Assembly: GCF_017589465.1 (NCBI RefSeq)
Contig: NZ_JAELYA010000002.1
Location: forward strand, 310,001-374,000
DNA length: 64,000 bases
Source of the DNA: Pseudomonas schmalbachii
Lineage (GTDB): Bacteria > Pseudomonadota > Gammaproteobacteria > Pseudomonadales > Pseudomonadaceae
Direction: 5' to 3'
Each line of letters begins with the position of its first letter. Position 1 is the stretch's first letter. A model generated the notes under the pieces. That model made no database searches, was not told the DNA's origin, and saw nothing but the letters and a program-made list of their open reading frames with translations. This document shows positions 10,238 through 19,216 of the stretch, piece by piece. The position numbers and the translations under genes were made by a program.

Positions 10238-11725
10238 ATGGCGCAGAACAATTACGAAGCACTGGATGTATTGCTGGTTGGCGCCGGCATCATGAGTGCG
10301 ACCCTTGCAACCCTGCTGAAGGAACTCGATCCCTCCATCAATCTGGAGATCGTCGAACTGCAGGAATCCGGGGCGATCGAAAGCTCCAACCCGTGGAACA
10401 ACGCCGGCACCGGTCACGCCGGCCTCTGCGAGCTGAACTACACCCCGCAAGCGGCGGATGGCTCCATCGACATCAAGAAAGCCGTCAACATCAACGCCCA
10501 GTTCGAGGTTTCCAAGCAGTTCTGGGCCTACATGGTCGGCAAGGACAGCTTTGGCGAGCCGAAGAACTTCATCAACCCGGTCCCGCACATGAGTTTCGTG
10601 CGCGGCAAGGACATTCCGTTCCTGAAGAAGCGCCACGAGCTGCTCAGCCAGCACCACGCCTTCGCCGGCATGAAGTACACCGAAGACCGCGCGCAGATCG
10701 CCGAGTGGGCACCGCTGACCATGCCTGGCCGCCCGGCCGACGAGCAGGTCGCCGCCACCCGCATGGATAACGGCACCGACGTCAACTTCGGCGCCCTGAC
10801 CAACCAGTTGCTGGGCTACCTTGCCGCCCAATCGGGCACCCGGGTCAGCTACTTCCAGAAAGTCACCGGCCTGCAGCGCGAAGGCGAAGGCTGGAGCGTC
10901 GACATCAAGAACACCCGCACCGGCGAAAACCGCCAGGTCAAGGCGAAGTTCGTCTTCCTCGGTGCCGGCGGCGGTGCGCTGCCGCTCCTGCAAATGTCCG
11001 GCATTCCGGAAAGCAAGGGCTTCGGCGGCTTCCCGGTGAGCGGCCAGTGGCTGCGCTGCGACAACCCGGAAGTAGTCAAGCTGCACCAGGCCAAGGTCTA
11101 CAGCCAGGCCGAAGTGGGCGCCCCGCCGATGTCCGTACCGCACCTGGACACCCGCGTGGTGGATGGCAAGAAGTCCCTGCTGTTCGGACCCTACGCCGGC
11201 TTCTCCACCAAGTTCCTGCGCCACGGTTCGTTCCTCGACCTGCCGCTGTCTGTGCGCACCAGCAACCTGATGCCGATGCTCTCGGTCGCCCGCGACAACA
11301 TGGACCTGACCCGCTACCTGGTGAAGGAAGTCATGCAGTCCATGGACCAGCGCCTGGAATCCCTGCGCAAGTTCTACCCGCAGGCGAAAACCGAGGACTG
11401 GCGCCTGGAAACCGCCGGCCAGCGCGTGCAGATCATCAAGAAGGACCCGGAGAAAGGCGGCATCCTGCAGTTCGGTACCGAACTGGTGGCTGCCGAGGAC
11501 GGCACCATCGCCGCCCTGCTGGGCGCCTCGCCGGGCGCTTCGGTCACCGTGTCGATCATGCTCGGCCTGCTGGAACGCTGCTTCCCCGAGCAGACCCGCT
11601 CGGCGCAGTGGACCGCCAAGCTGCTGGAAATCTTCCCGGCCCGCGAGAAGCAACTGGAAACCGATGCCGCGGCCTACCGCGAAATCAACCAGCTGACCAG
11701 CGAGCGCCTGCAGCTGAACACCTGA
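10238..11725 (+). CDS. mqo: Malate:quinone oxidoreductase
   Basis: Membrane-associated FAD enzyme that oxidises malate to oxaloacetate and passes electrons to ubiquinone; in pseudomonads it is the main TCA-cycle malate oxidation step. The 495 residues begin with the FAD-binding fold ([17 protein letters not shown], residues 11-27) and contain the family signature [21 protein letters not shown] split around residues 50-70. Length fits the family. Neighbours downstream match the PAO1 mqoB locus, so this is probably the MqoB type. The ATG overlaps the upstream TAA (TAATG), and a GGAG motif lies about 10 nt ahead. Confidence 0.96.
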   Translation: MAQNNYEALDVLLVGAGIMSATLATLLKELDPSINLEIVELQESGAIESSNPWNNAGTGHAGLCELNYTPQAADGSIDIKKAVNINAQFEVSKQFWAYMVGKDSFGEPKNFINPVPHMSFVRGKDIPFLKKRHELLSQHHAFAGMKYTEDRAQIAEWAPLTMPGRPADEQVAATRMDNGTDVNFGALTNQLLGYLAAQSGTRVSYFQKVTGLQREGEGWSVDIKNTRTGENRQVKAKFVFLGAGGGALPLLQMSGIPESKGFGGFPVSGQWLRCDNPEVVKLHQAKVYSQAEVGAPPMSVPHLDTRVVDGKKSLLFGPYAGFSTKFLRHGSFLDLPLSVRTSNLMPMLSVARDNMDLTRYLVKEVMQSMDQRLESLRKFYPQAKTEDWRLETAGQRVQIIKKDPEKGGILQFGTELVAAEDGTIAALLGASPGASVTVSIMLGLLERCFPEQTRSAQWTAKLLEIFPAREKQLETDAAAYREINQLTSERLQLNT

Positions 11726-11738
11726 TCCGCGTAACACC

Positions 11739-11772
11739 CACGAAGCCCGCCGCATGGCGGGCTTCGTGTTTT
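11739..11772 (+). terminator. Terminator after mqo
   Basis: Perfect 13-bp stem CACGAAGCCCGCC / GGCGGGCTTCGTG with GCAT loop, followed by TTTT, 14 nt after the mqo stop. Confidence 0.93.
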
Positions 11773-11860
11773 CAGAACCAGTTCAGGATTTAGCGAGCTA
11801 GAGCCCAGTTTCAACACCGGCTGGCCGACGCGCAGCAAATCATGAACTGGTTCTGGGGCG

Positions 11861-12265
11861 TCAGTCGCAACTGATCATCCAGCCCACCCCGAAGCGATCG
11901 GTCAGCATGCCGAAACGCTGCGCCCAGAACGTCTTCTCCAGCGGCATGTCGACCCGCCCGCCGTCGGCCAGCGCGGCGAACACCTGCTCGACCTCCACCG
12001 GGCCGCGCAGGCTGAGCGACAGCGAAAAGCCGCTGAACGGCAGATGCCTGGCGCCCAGGCCATCGGACATCCATATCTGGGTTTCGCCCACCTGTAAGCT
12101 TGCGTGCATCACCTTGTCCGACCAGCCATCTGGTACCTGCGACGGTCCGGGAGCTTCCTCGTAGCGCATCAGCGCCGTTACCTTCGCGCCAAGCGCGTGC
12201 TGGTAGAAAGCCAGGGCCTCGTCGCACTGGCCATGGAAGAACAGGTAGGGTCGTACAGCCTGCAT
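11861..12265 (-). CDS. VOC superfamily protein, PhnB-like
   Basis: 134-residue protein of the vicinal oxygen chelate fold (glyoxalase/bleomycin-resistance type), PhnB subgroup. It begins MQAVRPYLFFHGQCDEALAFYQHALGA across residues 1-27, the usual first beta-alpha unit, with a second unit around residues 80-130 ending QRFGMLTDRFGVGWMI. Such proteins may bind a metal and small molecules, but the substrate cannot be read from sequence. It runs opposite to mqo and appears monocistronic. Confidence 0.85.
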   Translation of the reverse strand: MQAVRPYLFFHGQCDEALAFYQHALGAKVTALMRYEEAPGPSQVPDGWSDKVMHASLQVGETQIWMSDGLGARHLPFSGFSLSLSLRGPVEVEQVFAALADGGRVDMPLEKTFWAQRFGMLTDRFGVGWMISCD

Positions 12266-12326
12266 GGAAATCTCCTTGCCTTGTCATCCTGACATTCAGT
12301 GTAGGTAACCCGGCCACACAGGCACG

Positions 12327-12349
12327 AAAAAGCCCGCACTCGGCGGGCT
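12327..12349 (-). terminator. Terminator after the PA4642-like gene
   Basis: On the minus strand a 7-bp stem AGCCCGC / GCGGGCT is followed by TTTT, 19 nt beyond the stop of the gene at 12368-12655. Confidence 0.85.
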
Positions 12350-12367
12350 CGTTCAGCAGCGGAGGAA

Positions 12368-12655
12368 TCAGCCGCGCGCGGCCTTGATCACCTCGATGTA
12401 CGGCTCGGCCATGCGCTGGTCCTGGATCAGCGCGACGAAGTCGTTGCCCTTGGCATCCTTGGCGCCGAGGTCGTAGCCGGCTTCGACGAAGAAGCCGACG
12501 AAGCGCTCGAAGTCGTCGATGCGCAGGCCACGGTAGGCCTTGATCAGCTTGTGCAGCGACGGCGGCGTGTCATCGGCCGGCTCCACGTCGAGGAACAGCT
12601 TGATCGCCTCGTCGCCGATCTCTTCGCCAATCACTTGCTTCTTGTCTTTACGCAT
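12368..12655 (-). CDS. PA4642-family conserved hypothetical protein
   Basis: 95-residue soluble protein beginning MRKDKKQVIGEEIGDE and ending EPYIEVIKAARG, a small all-helical family known only from pseudomonads and relatives. The start at 12655 is chosen because GGAGAG lies about 9 nt ahead; the ATG at 12664 touches that site directly and upstream codons look non-coding. Conserved neighbours (mqo side and hpt-upp-uraA side) match the PAO1 PA4640-PA4647 order. No function is known; the C-terminal two thirds resemble ankyrin-like helical repeats only loosely. Confidence 0.8.
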   Translation of the reverse strand: MRKDKKQVIGEEIGDEAIKLFLDVEPADDTPPSLHKLIKAYRGLRIDDFERFVGFFVEAGYDLGAKDAKGNDFVALIQDQRMAEPYIEVIKAARG

Positions 12656-12748
12656 CGCTCGCATCTCTCCACGGCTTGTCTCGACGCGCAACGGCAAGGG
12701 CCGGGCGCCACACGGAGGCGGGAGTTTAACCCCGCCGGGCCGCACGGC

Positions 12749-13234
12749 TCAACGCGCGCGCACCGCGCCGGTGTGCAGGTCGGCCCAGATGTGGCCGCTG
12801 GGATAGCTGAGGAACTGGCAGTAGACGGTATTGTTGCGCAGCAGGTCGATCAGCTGCGGGTAGGCGGAAAGCGGGTAATACAGGTTCAGGGTCCGCGTCT
12901 TGCCGTCGTAGGTCGGCTTCTTCAGGCTCTTGCCCTCGGCATCGAAGCTGATCAGCACCTGCCTGATCTGCGCACCCTTGTTCAGGGCCTTGCCTTTCAG
13001 GCGCAGCAGGGCGGGCGTGGTGATCGGGATCGGCTGCTGGTTCGACTGCCGCTGGTTGCCCAGCACCACGCTGTACTCGGTGACCTGCATGAGCTGCTGC
13101 TGGTCCGGCGCGTCGCCGCGCACCTCGGCCTCGTCCGGCGGCAGGAACTGGGCGTGCATGGGCGGGTTTTCGGCTGCGGCGAGCGGCAGGCTGAGCAGGA
13201 GCGCCAGCGCGACGCACAGGCTACGGATGGACAT
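12749..13234 (-). CDS. Periplasmic conserved hypothetical protein
   Basis: 161-residue exported protein. The N-terminus MSIRSLCVALALLLSLPLAAA is a clear signal peptide with probable cleavage after AAA near residue 21. The mature part has an extended, beta-rich look and one Cys. An in-frame ATG two codons earlier (13240) touches the purine-rich site, so 13234 is preferred. It lies between the PA4642-like gene and hpt, both on the same strand, but a REP-like palindrome separates it from hpt. Role unknown. Confidence 0.78.
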   Translation of the reverse strand: MSIRSLCVALALLLSLPLAAAENPPMHAQFLPPDEAEVRGDAPDQQQLMQVTEYSVVLGNQRQSNQQPIPITTPALLRLKGKALNKGAQIRQVLISFDAEGKSLKKPTYDGKTRTLNLYYPLSAYPQLIDLLRNNTVYCQFLSYPSGHIWADLHTGAVRAR

Positions 13235-13300
13235 CGTCATCTCCGCGGAAAGTGGCGGAGCACTCTAGCACGGCCCCTGCGGCACAGCGATGAATGGTAC

Positions 13301-13381
13301 GTAGGTTGGTGCTGAACGCAGTGAAGCCCAACATCTGTCTGGCCTGGCAACGTTGGGCTTCGCAGGCTCAGCCCAACCTAC
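13301..13381. repeat. REP-like palindrome, GTAGGTTGG family
   Basis: Outer arms GTAGGTTGGTGCTGAACG and its counterpart ending CAGCCCAACCTAC enclose inner arms GAAGCCCAAC and GTTGGGCTTC. Same family as the element at 4776. It lies between hpt and the periplasmic protein gene. Confidence 0.88.
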
Positions 13382-13394
13382 CGCAGCCAGGGTG

Positions 13395-13952
13395 TTACAG
13401 GCCCTTGACCGCGTAGATGCCCGGCGCGTTGCGCCAGTAGCCCTTGTAGTCCATGCCGTAGCCGAAGATGTAGCGGTCGATGCAGGACAGCCCGACGTAG
13501 TCGGCCTTCAGGTCCGGGCGCGCCTTGCGGCCGTGATCCTTGTCGATCAGCACGGCGGTGTGCACCTTGCGGGCGCCGGCGTGGCGGCAGAAATCGATGA
13601 TCGCCGAGAGGGTGTGCCCTTCGTCGAGGATGTCGTCGATGATCAGCACGTCGCGATCGATGAAGGAAACCTCCGGCTTGGCCTTCCAGAACAGCTCGCC
13701 GCCGGTGGTTTCGTTGCGGTAGCGGGTGGCGTGCAGGTAGGAAGCTTCCAGCGGGAAGTTCAGCTTCGGCAGCAGCTTGCCGGAGAAGATCAGGCCGCCG
13801 TTCATCACACAGAACACGACCGGGTTGCTTTCGGCCAGCTCGCCGTTGATCGCTTCGGCGACGCGGCTGATGGCGGCTTCCACCTCGGCCTCGTTGTAAA
13901 GGCAATCGGCTTCGGCCATGACTTGGCGAATGTGCGCGAGATCGGCGGACAT
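13395..13952 (-). CDS. hpt: Hypoxanthine-guanine phosphoribosyltransferase
   Basis: Purine salvage enzyme joining hypoxanthine or guanine to PRPP. The 185 residues include the PRPP-binding motif VLIIDDILDEGHTL near residues 102-115 and the family C-terminus around DYKGYWRNAPG. The start MSADLAHIRQ (13952) has GGGAGAG just upstream; the frame continues further upstream but with unlikely residues. It is divergent from upp, with about 155 bp between them holding both promoters, and forms a nucleobase-salvage pair with upp-uraA. Confidence 0.95.
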   Translation of the reverse strand: MSADLAHIRQVMAEADCLYNEAEVEAAISRVAEAINGELAESNPVVFCVMNGGLIFSGKLLPKLNFPLEASYLHATRYRNETTGGELFWKAKPEVSFIDRDVLIIDDILDEGHTLSAIIDFCRHAGARKVHTAVLIDKDHGRKARPDLKADYVGLSCIDRYIFGYGMDYKGYWRNAPGIYAVKGL

Positions 13953-14107
13953 GAGGGCTCTCCCGAAAAAAGTGCGCAAACTTACTCGCCCGTCTGCCAT
14001 GGAGCAAGTGCCAGCGGACGAATGTAGACCACAATCATCGCCCAAGATGTCTAGGATGCATTACGCTACCGCACTTTTTTTGCCCAGCCTGACGGAGAGC
14101 CCACCTC

Positions 14108-14746
14108 ATGCCCGTGTTCGAGATTCGTCACCCACTGATCCGTCACAAGATCGGCCTGATGCGCCGCCACGATATCAGCACCAAGAATTTCCGCGAGCTG
14201 GCGCAGGAAGTGGGCGCCCTGCTCACCTATGAGGCGACCAAGGACCTGCCGCTGGAAAACTATGAAATCGAAGGCTGGGCCGGCCCGGTTCAGGTCGAGA
14301 AGATCTCCGGCAAGAAGATCACCGTGGTGCCGATCCTGCGCGCCGGCATCGGCATGCTCGACGGTGTGCTCAGCCTGATCCCCGGAGCCAAGGTCAGCGC
14401 CGTCGGCGTCGCCCGCAACGAGGAAACCCTGGAAGCACGCACCTATCTGGAAAAGCTGGTTCCGGAGATCGACGAGCGCCTGGCAATGATCATCGACCCG
14501 ATGCTCGCCACCGGCGGTTCCATGGTCGCCACCATCGACCTGCTGAAGAAGGCCGGCTGCAAGGAAATCCGCGCCATGGTGCTGGTCGCCGCGCCGGAAG
14601 GCATCAAGGCGGTGGCGGACGCCCATCCCGATGTGAAGATATTCACCGCCTCCATCGACCAGTGCCTCAACGAGCACGGCTACATCATCCCCGGCCTGGG
14701 CGATGCCGGCGACAAGATCTTCGGCACCAAGCAGAAGGACAACTGA
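14108..14746 (+). CDS. upp: Uracil phosphoribosyltransferase
   Basis: Salvages uracil to UMP using PRPP. The 212 residues fit the family exactly and include the PRPP-binding loop [18 protein letters not shown] near residues 131-148 and the C-terminal uracil-binding segment [15 protein letters not shown] purine-rich ribosome site (cggagag) lies ahead. The gene is followed 3 nt later by the uracil permease, so uptake and salvage are co-transcribed. Confidence 0.97.
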   Translation: MPVFEIRHPLIRHKIGLMRRHDISTKNFRELAQEVGALLTYEATKDLPLENYEIEGWAGPVQVEKISGKKITVVPILRAGIGMLDGVLSLIPGAKVSAVGVARNEETLEARTYLEKLVPEIDERLAMIIDPMLATGGSMVATIDLLKKAGCKEIRAMVLVAAPEGIKAVADAHPDVKIFTASIDQCLNEHGYIIPGLGDAGDKIFGTKQKDN

Positions 14747-14749
14747 TCC

Positions 14750-16039
14750 ATGGCCGATGAATTCAACGAGCCGCTCTGGCGGCAGGTCATCTCCGGCGCG
14801 CAGATGCTCTTCGTGGCCTTCGGCGCCCTGGTGCTGATGCCGCTGATCACCGGCCTCGACCCGAACGTCGCGCTGTTCACCGCCGGTTTCGGCACCCTCA
14901 TGTTCCAGTTGGTCACCGGCCGCCAGGTGCCGGTGTTCCTCGCCTCCAGCTTCGCCTTCATCACCCCGATCATTCTCGCCAAGGGCCAGTTCGGCCTCGC
15001 CGCGACCATGGGCGGCGTGGTCGCCGCGGGCTTCGTCTACACCTTCCTCGGCCTGGCGGTGAAGATAAAAGGCACCGGCTTCATCGACCGCCTGCTGCCG
15101 CCGGTGGTGATCGGCCCGGTGATCATTTCCATCGGCCTGGCCATGGCGCCGATCGCCGCCAACATGGCGATGGGCAAGGCCGGCGACGGCACCGAACTGA
15201 TTCCCTATCGCACGGCGATGCTGATTTCCATGCCGGCGCTGGTCACCACCCTGATCGTCGCGGTATTCGCCCGCGGCATGCTGCGCCTGGTGCCGATCAT
15301 CTCTGGCGTACTGGTCGGCTATGCATTGGCATTCGTCTTCGGCGTCGTCGACACCGCCAAGATCCTCGCTGCCCCATGGCTGGAAATACCGGCCTTCACC
15401 GCACCGGAATTCAACCTGCAGGCGATTCTGTTCATCGTCCCCGTCGCTCTCGCTCCAGCCATCGAGCACATCGGCGGGGTGATCGCGGTGGGCGGCGTGA
15501 CCGGCCGCAACTACCTGAAGAAACCCGGCCTGCACCGCACCCTGCTCGGCGACGGTATTGCCACTTCGACAGCCGGCCTGTTCGGCGGCCCGCCGAACAC
15601 CACCTACGCCGAAGTCACCGGCGCGGTGATGCTGACCAAGAACTACAACCCGAAGATCATGACCTGGGCCGCGCTGTTCGCCATCGGCCTGGCCTTCGTC
15701 GGCAAGTTCGGCGCCATCCTGCAGAGCATCCCGATCCCGGTGATGGGCGGCATCCTCTGCCTGCTGTTCGGCACCATCGCCTCGGTGGGCATGAACACCC
15801 TGATCCGCCACAAGGTCGACCTGTCCCAGGCGCGCAACCTGTGCATCGTTTCGGTCACGCTGGTGTTCGGCATCGGCGGCGTACTGATCGGCACCGGCAC
15901 CGGCCCGGATGACTTCGGCCTGAAGGGCATCGCCCTCTGCGCGATTGTCGCCATCCTCCTCAACTTCATCCTGCCGGGTGAGGAAGGCTGGGAAAACAAG
16001 GCGCTCGAAGAAGGCTCCCGTCCGGACGAAGCGGAATAA
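14750..16039 (+). CDS. uraA: Uracil-xanthine permease (uracil:H+ symporter)
   Basis: Inner-membrane nucleobase transporter of the NCS2/UraA family with about 14 membrane segments over 429 residues. Family features include QMLFVAFGALVLMPLITGLDP at the start (residues 14-34) and the substrate region with EHIGGVIAVGG and TTYAEVTGA. It starts 3 nt after upp, with its ribosome site overlapping the upp end, so the pair forms an operon that imports uracil and converts it to UMP. Confidence 0.95.
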   Translation: MADEFNEPLWRQVISGAQMLFVAFGALVLMPLITGLDPNVALFTAGFGTLMFQLVTGRQVPVFLASSFAFITPIILAKGQFGLAATMGGVVAAGFVYTFLGLAVKIKGTGFIDRLLPPVVIGPVIISIGLAMAPIAANMAMGKAGDGTELIPYRTAMLISMPALVTTLIVAVFARGMLRLVPIISGVLVGYALAFVFGVVDTAKILAAPWLEIPAFTAPEFNLQAILFIVPVALAPAIEHIGGVIAVGGVTGRNYLKKPGLHRTLLGDGIATSTAGLFGGPPNTTYAEVTGAVMLTKNYNPKIMTWAALFAIGLAFVGKFGAILQSIPIPVMGGILCLLFGTIASVGMNTLIRHKVDLSQARNLCIVSVTLVFGIGGVLIGTGTGPDDFGLKGIALCAIVAILLNFILPGEEGWENKALEEGSRPDEAE

Positions 16040-16194
16040 GCGTCCCGGCCCTGGGAACAGGGCCGGGCTTCTGTCTCCGAAGCACAACGAACACCCGGCC
16101 GCCACGACGGTCCACACTGCATGGAAACTGTATTCACCCCTCGATGCGCAGCCAGCATGACGGCGCGCACTCGATCCGGCATGGTGCCCCGGCC

Positions 16195-17181
16195 ATGAAG
16201 CGTGGGTACTGGCTGCTGGCGGGCTTGCTCTGCGCCTCGGCCATACCGCTGATCCTCGGCGGCCGGCAGATGTTCGAGCAGGTGGCAAGGTTTCCCCTCG
16301 GCACCCTGCTGCTGATGTTCGGCATGATCGTGCTGTGCTGGCTGATCAACGCCCAGAAGCTGCGCGTCCTGCTCGCCGGTCGCGCCGGGCGGATCGGCCA
16401 GGCGCAGTCGGTCGGCATCATCATGGCATCGGAATTCGCCTTCTATGCCACACCGGGCGGGACCGGCGGTCCACTGACCCTGATGGCTCTACTGGCCCGG
16501 CGCGGCATGCGGCCGGCGCAAAGCAGCGCGATCTTCGCGGTCGACCAGCTCAGCGACCTGCTGTTCTTCCTCTGCGCGCTGATCGGCGTGCTGTGCTATG
16601 CGCTCTCCCACACGCTGAGCCCCGATCTGGAAGGCTCGCTGGCGCTGGGCGCGCTGTTCCTTGGCGGCCTCCTGGTCGGCGTGGTCCTGCTGGGGCGCTT
16701 CCAGCGCCAGGTGATCCGCCTCAACGGCCGTCTGCTCGACCGCCTGCAGGTCTCGCCGCTCAAGCGCCTGCGCTGGAGCAGGAAGCTCCTGCACTTCCGC
16801 GACAGCCTCGCCATCAGCCTGCGCCAGCCGAAACGTACCCTGCTGCTGGTGTTCCTGCTGACCACCTGCCACTGGACGCTGCGTTTCAGCGTGCTCTACC
16901 TGACCTTGCACGCGTTAGGAGAGGAACTGCAGTGGGCCTGGACCTTCCTGATCCAGCTGCTGTCGCTGGTAGCCGGCCTGGCCACGCTGCTGCCGGGCGG
17001 CGCAGGCAGCACCGAACTGACCTCGGCGGCGCTGCTGGCACCGCTGGTGGGCAAACCCACTGCGGCGGCGGCGATCCTGATCTGGCGGGTGGTGACCTAC
17101 TACTTCTACCTGATCGCGGGCGGACCGGTATTCGCCCTGGTGGCCGGGCGGCCATTGCTGAAGAAAATCATCGGCACGTAG
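16195..17181 (+). CDS. UPF0104 / lysylphosphatidylglycerol-synthase-type membrane protein
   Basis: 328-residue integral membrane protein with about eight hydrophobic segments, resembling the flippase domain of MprF and the YbhN/UPF0104 family. Characteristic stretches are EFAFYATPGGTGGPLTLMAL (residues 81-100) and LPGGAGSTELTSAALL. The catalytic aminoacyl-transfer domain of MprF is absent, so a lipid-handling or flippase role is possible but unproven. The start is uncertain: 16195 (MKRGYW) precedes the first membrane helix, while 16144 would add 17 polar residues. Its TAG stop codon lies within a REP-like palindrome. Confidence 0.78.
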   Translation: MKRGYWLLAGLLCASAIPLILGGRQMFEQVARFPLGTLLLMFGMIVLCWLINAQKLRVLLAGRAGRIGQAQSVGIIMASEFAFYATPGGTGGPLTLMALLARRGMRPAQSSAIFAVDQLSDLLFFLCALIGVLCYALSHTLSPDLEGSLALGALFLGGLLVGVVLLGRFQRQVIRLNGRLLDRLQVSPLKRLRWSRKLLHFRDSLAISLRQPKRTLLLVFLLTTCHWTLRFSVLYLTLHALGEELQWAWTFLIQLLSLVAGLATLLPGGAGSTELTSAALLAPLVGKPTAAAAILIWRVVTYYFYLIAGGPVFALVAGRPLLKKIIGT

Positions 17182-17339
17182 GATGGGCTGAGGAACGAAG
17201 CCCAACAGCTTTCGTTGGGCTTCACTGCGTTCAGCGCCAACCTACGCGCAACTCCCCAGCGTCGTAGGATGGGTTGAGCGAAGCGATACCCATGCGGGTT
17301 CGGCAATGACGGGTATCGAACTACGCCCAGCCCACCTAC
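17178..17339. repeat. Pair of REP-like palindromes between convergent genes
   Basis: Two different palindromes are packed here: GTAGGATGGGCTGAGGAACG...CAGCGCCAACCTAC (17178-17246) and GTAGGATGGGTTGAGCG...CCCAGCCCACCTAC (17266-17339). The outermost TAG triplets serve as stop codons for the genes on both sides (17179-17181 forward, 17338-17336 reverse). Confidence 0.8.
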
Positions 17340-17527
17340 GTTGAACCGGGCTTTTCCTGATCGTCCTCTTCCGAGGACCCGGCCTGAACGCGCTGCCACA
17401 GCTCGGCGGCACCGGGAAACTCGGTGCCGTCCTCCTCGCCCAGCGCATCGATGTCATAGCGGGCGGTGCAACCCTCGCCGAGGATCGGCGGCGGGGTTGC
17501 GGTTCCGGGACTCTTCGGATCGGACAT
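17336..17527 (-). CDS. Small hypothetical protein downstream of purU
   Basis: 63-residue acidic soluble protein starting MSDPKSPGTATPPPILGEG and ending EEDDQEKPGST. The start has an AGGAGG-like site (aggaggatgcggcc) upstream, a strong indication that it is translated. It follows purU by 38 nt on the same strand and is probably co-transcribed. No family recognised. The stop codon TAG is part of the adjacent REP-like palindrome. Confidence 0.65.
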   Translation of the reverse strand: MSDPKSPGTATPPPILGEGCTARYDIDALGEEDGTEFPGAAELWQRVQAGSSEEDDQEKPGST

Positions 17528-17565
17528 GGCCGCATCCTCCTGCCTGGCAGCGCCCGCCAGGCGTA

Positions 17566-18417
17566 TCAGTCGAAGACCACCGTCTTGTTGTCGTGCACCA
17601 GTACGCGGTCTTCCAGGTGATAGCGCAAGCCGCGGGCGAGCACCATCTTTTCCACATCCTTGCCGAGCCGCACCATCTCCTCGACGTTGTCGCGATGGGT
17701 GACGCGCACTACGTCCTGCTCGATGATCGGGCCGGCATCCAGCTCTTCGGTCACGTAGTGGCAGGTGGCGCCGATCAGCTTGACCCCACGCATCGACGCC
17801 TGGTGGTAAGGCTTGGCGCCAATGAACGAGGGCAGGAAGCTGTGATGGATGTTGATCACCTGGTGACGGTACTTCTGGCACAGGTCCGGCGGCAGGATCT
17901 GCATGTAGCGCGCCAGCACGATGTTGTCGGCGCGGTGCTCGTCGATCAGGCGCGACACCTCGGCGAAGGCCGGCAGCTTGTCCTTCGGATCGACCGGTAC
18001 ATGGAAGTAGGGAATGCCATGCCATTCCACCATGCTGCGCAGGTCGTCGTGGTTGGCGATCACGCAGGGGATTTCGCAATCCAGCTCGCCGCTGTGCCAG
18101 CGGTGCAGCAGGTCGGCCAGGCAGTGCGACTCGCGGCTGGCCATCAGTACCACGCGCTTCTTCACCGAGGAATCGGTGACCCGCCAGTCCATGGAGAACT
18201 CGCGGGCGATCGGGGCGAACGCCTGACGGAATACGTCCAGATCGAACGGCAAGGAATCGGCGCGGATTTCATGGCGCATGAAGAACCAGCCGCTGTCATT
18301 ATCGGAATGATGACTGGCTTCGGTGATCCAGCCGTTATAAGTGGCCAGGAAATTACTCACCTTGGCGACGATCCCAACCCTGTCAGGACAGGCGATCACC
18401 AGTCGGAAAGTGCGCAT
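17566..18417 (-). CDS. purU: Formyltetrahydrofolate deformylase
   Basis: Hydrolyses 10-formyltetrahydrofolate to formate and THF, balancing one-carbon pools. The 283 residues have an N-terminal ACT domain (residues 1-80, FRLVIACPDRVGIVAKVSNF) and a formyltransferase-like catalytic domain containing INIHHSFLPSF around the catalytic His and the later HYVTEELDAGPIIEQD. Length matches PurU. A small acidic protein gene follows. The AT-rich mvaT promoter region lies upstream. Confidence 0.95.
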   Translation of the reverse strand: MRTFRLVIACPDRVGIVAKVSNFLATYNGWITEASHHSDNDSGWFFMRHEIRADSLPFDLDVFRQAFAPIAREFSMDWRVTDSSVKKRVVLMASRESHCLADLLHRWHSGELDCEIPCVIANHDDLRSMVEWHGIPYFHVPVDPKDKLPAFAEVSRLIDEHRADNIVLARYMQILPPDLCQKYRHQVINIHHSFLPSFIGAKPYHQASMRGVKLIGATCHYVTEELDAGPIIEQDVVRVTHRDNVEEMVRLGKDVEKMVLARGLRYHLEDRVLVHDNKTVVFD

Positions 18418-18741
18418 GGGGTGTACTCCAGATACTTCGCGAAGGGCGCCATTCTAGGCGTTGGGAGGGAGTGCCGTCGAGCGAAGGGCGGTTTCCGCAA
18501 TTCACTCCGCAGGACAGCGATTACCGCCCCATGAATGCACACTCCGCGCAGGGTTATAACGCGTCCCTCTGAATGCGCGACAAATGCGGGCTCCAAGTAA
18601 CAGTGCAGGGCCGGAAAATTTCCGCAGTCCACTATCGCCGGCAAAGCCCCGGAAAATCGAGACCTCGGAAGTCAATTGGCGAAATGTCGGCCAACAAACT
18701 TGGTGTCCAATGATAAACAGTGACAAAACTTTGAGATTCGG
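18418..18741. other. Intergenic region between purU and mvaT, distinctly AT-rich towards mvaT
   Basis: About 400 nt separate the divergent purU and mvaT genes. From roughly 18640 onward the sequence becomes much richer in A and T than the surrounding genes. H-NS-like proteins such as MvaT prefer such DNA, so autoregulation is plausible but inferred. No small gene or hairpin terminator was seen. Confidence 0.6.
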
Positions 18742-18770
18742 TTTACTTGAACATATCCGCTGACTATTAT
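18742..18770 (+). promoter_or_regulatory. Candidate sigma-70 promoter for mvaT
   Basis: TTTACT (18742-18747) and TATTAT (18765-18770) are separated by 17 bp, matching the -35 and -10 consensus at 4 and 5 of 6 positions. The -10 ends about 52 nt before the mvaT start. Confidence 0.5.
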
Positions 18771-18822
18771 TGATGGCACAGCAATAACCACTACCTAGAA
18801 AATAGCTACAAGGTACCCAGAC

Positions 18823-19197
18823 ATGTCCCTGATCAACGAGTACCGCGCCACAGAGGAAGCCATCAAGGAACTTCAAGAGCGCCTGAAAAACCTTGAGAAA
18901 GACGACAAGCTCAAGAAGGAACTGGAGTTCGAAGAAAAACTCCGGGCCCTGATGGGCAGCTACCAGAAGTCCCTGCGCGACATCATCTCCCTGCTCGATC
19001 CGGACGCCAAACTCGGCAAGCCTTCGCGCGCTGCCAAGGCTACCGGCAGCAAGCGTGCTCGCAAGGTCAAGCAGTACAAGAACCCGAACACCGGCGAAGT
19101 CATCGAAACCAAGGGCGGCAACCACAAGACCCTGAAGGAATGGAAGGCCAAGTGGGGTGCGGATACCGTCGAAAGCTGGGCCACTCTGCTCGGCTGA
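18823..19197 (+). CDS. mvaT: H-NS-like xenogeneic silencer MvaT
   Basis: Global nucleoid-associated regulator of pseudomonads that binds and silences AT-rich DNA. The 124-residue protein has the expected layout: an N-terminal coiled-coil oligomerisation helix (residues 1-60, Glu/Lys/Leu-rich, starting MSLINEYRATEEAIKEL) and a C-terminal DNA-binding domain (about 78-124) with the RKVKQYKNPNTGE segment and the AT-pincer-like GGNHKTLKEW. It follows an AT-rich promoter region and ends in a strong terminator, so it is monocistronic. Confidence 0.97.
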   Translation: MSLINEYRATEEAIKELQERLKNLEKDDKLKKELEFEEKLRALMGSYQKSLRDIISLLDPDAKLGKPSRAAKATGSKRARKVKQYKNPNTGEVIETKGGNHKTLKEWKAKWGADTVESWATLLG

Positions 19198-19216
19198 TTC
19201 GAATCGGCAATAAAAG

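Noticed and set aside
9828-10238. 136-codon frame upstream of mqo as an ordinary gene
   Set aside because: Arg/Ser-rich, atypical codon use and no family; kept only as a possible leader element in the findings.
14066-16288. 740-codon minus-strand frame opposite upp-uraA
   Set aside because: Rich in His, Asp, Gln and Ala with no motif, while the opposite strand encodes two clear family members.
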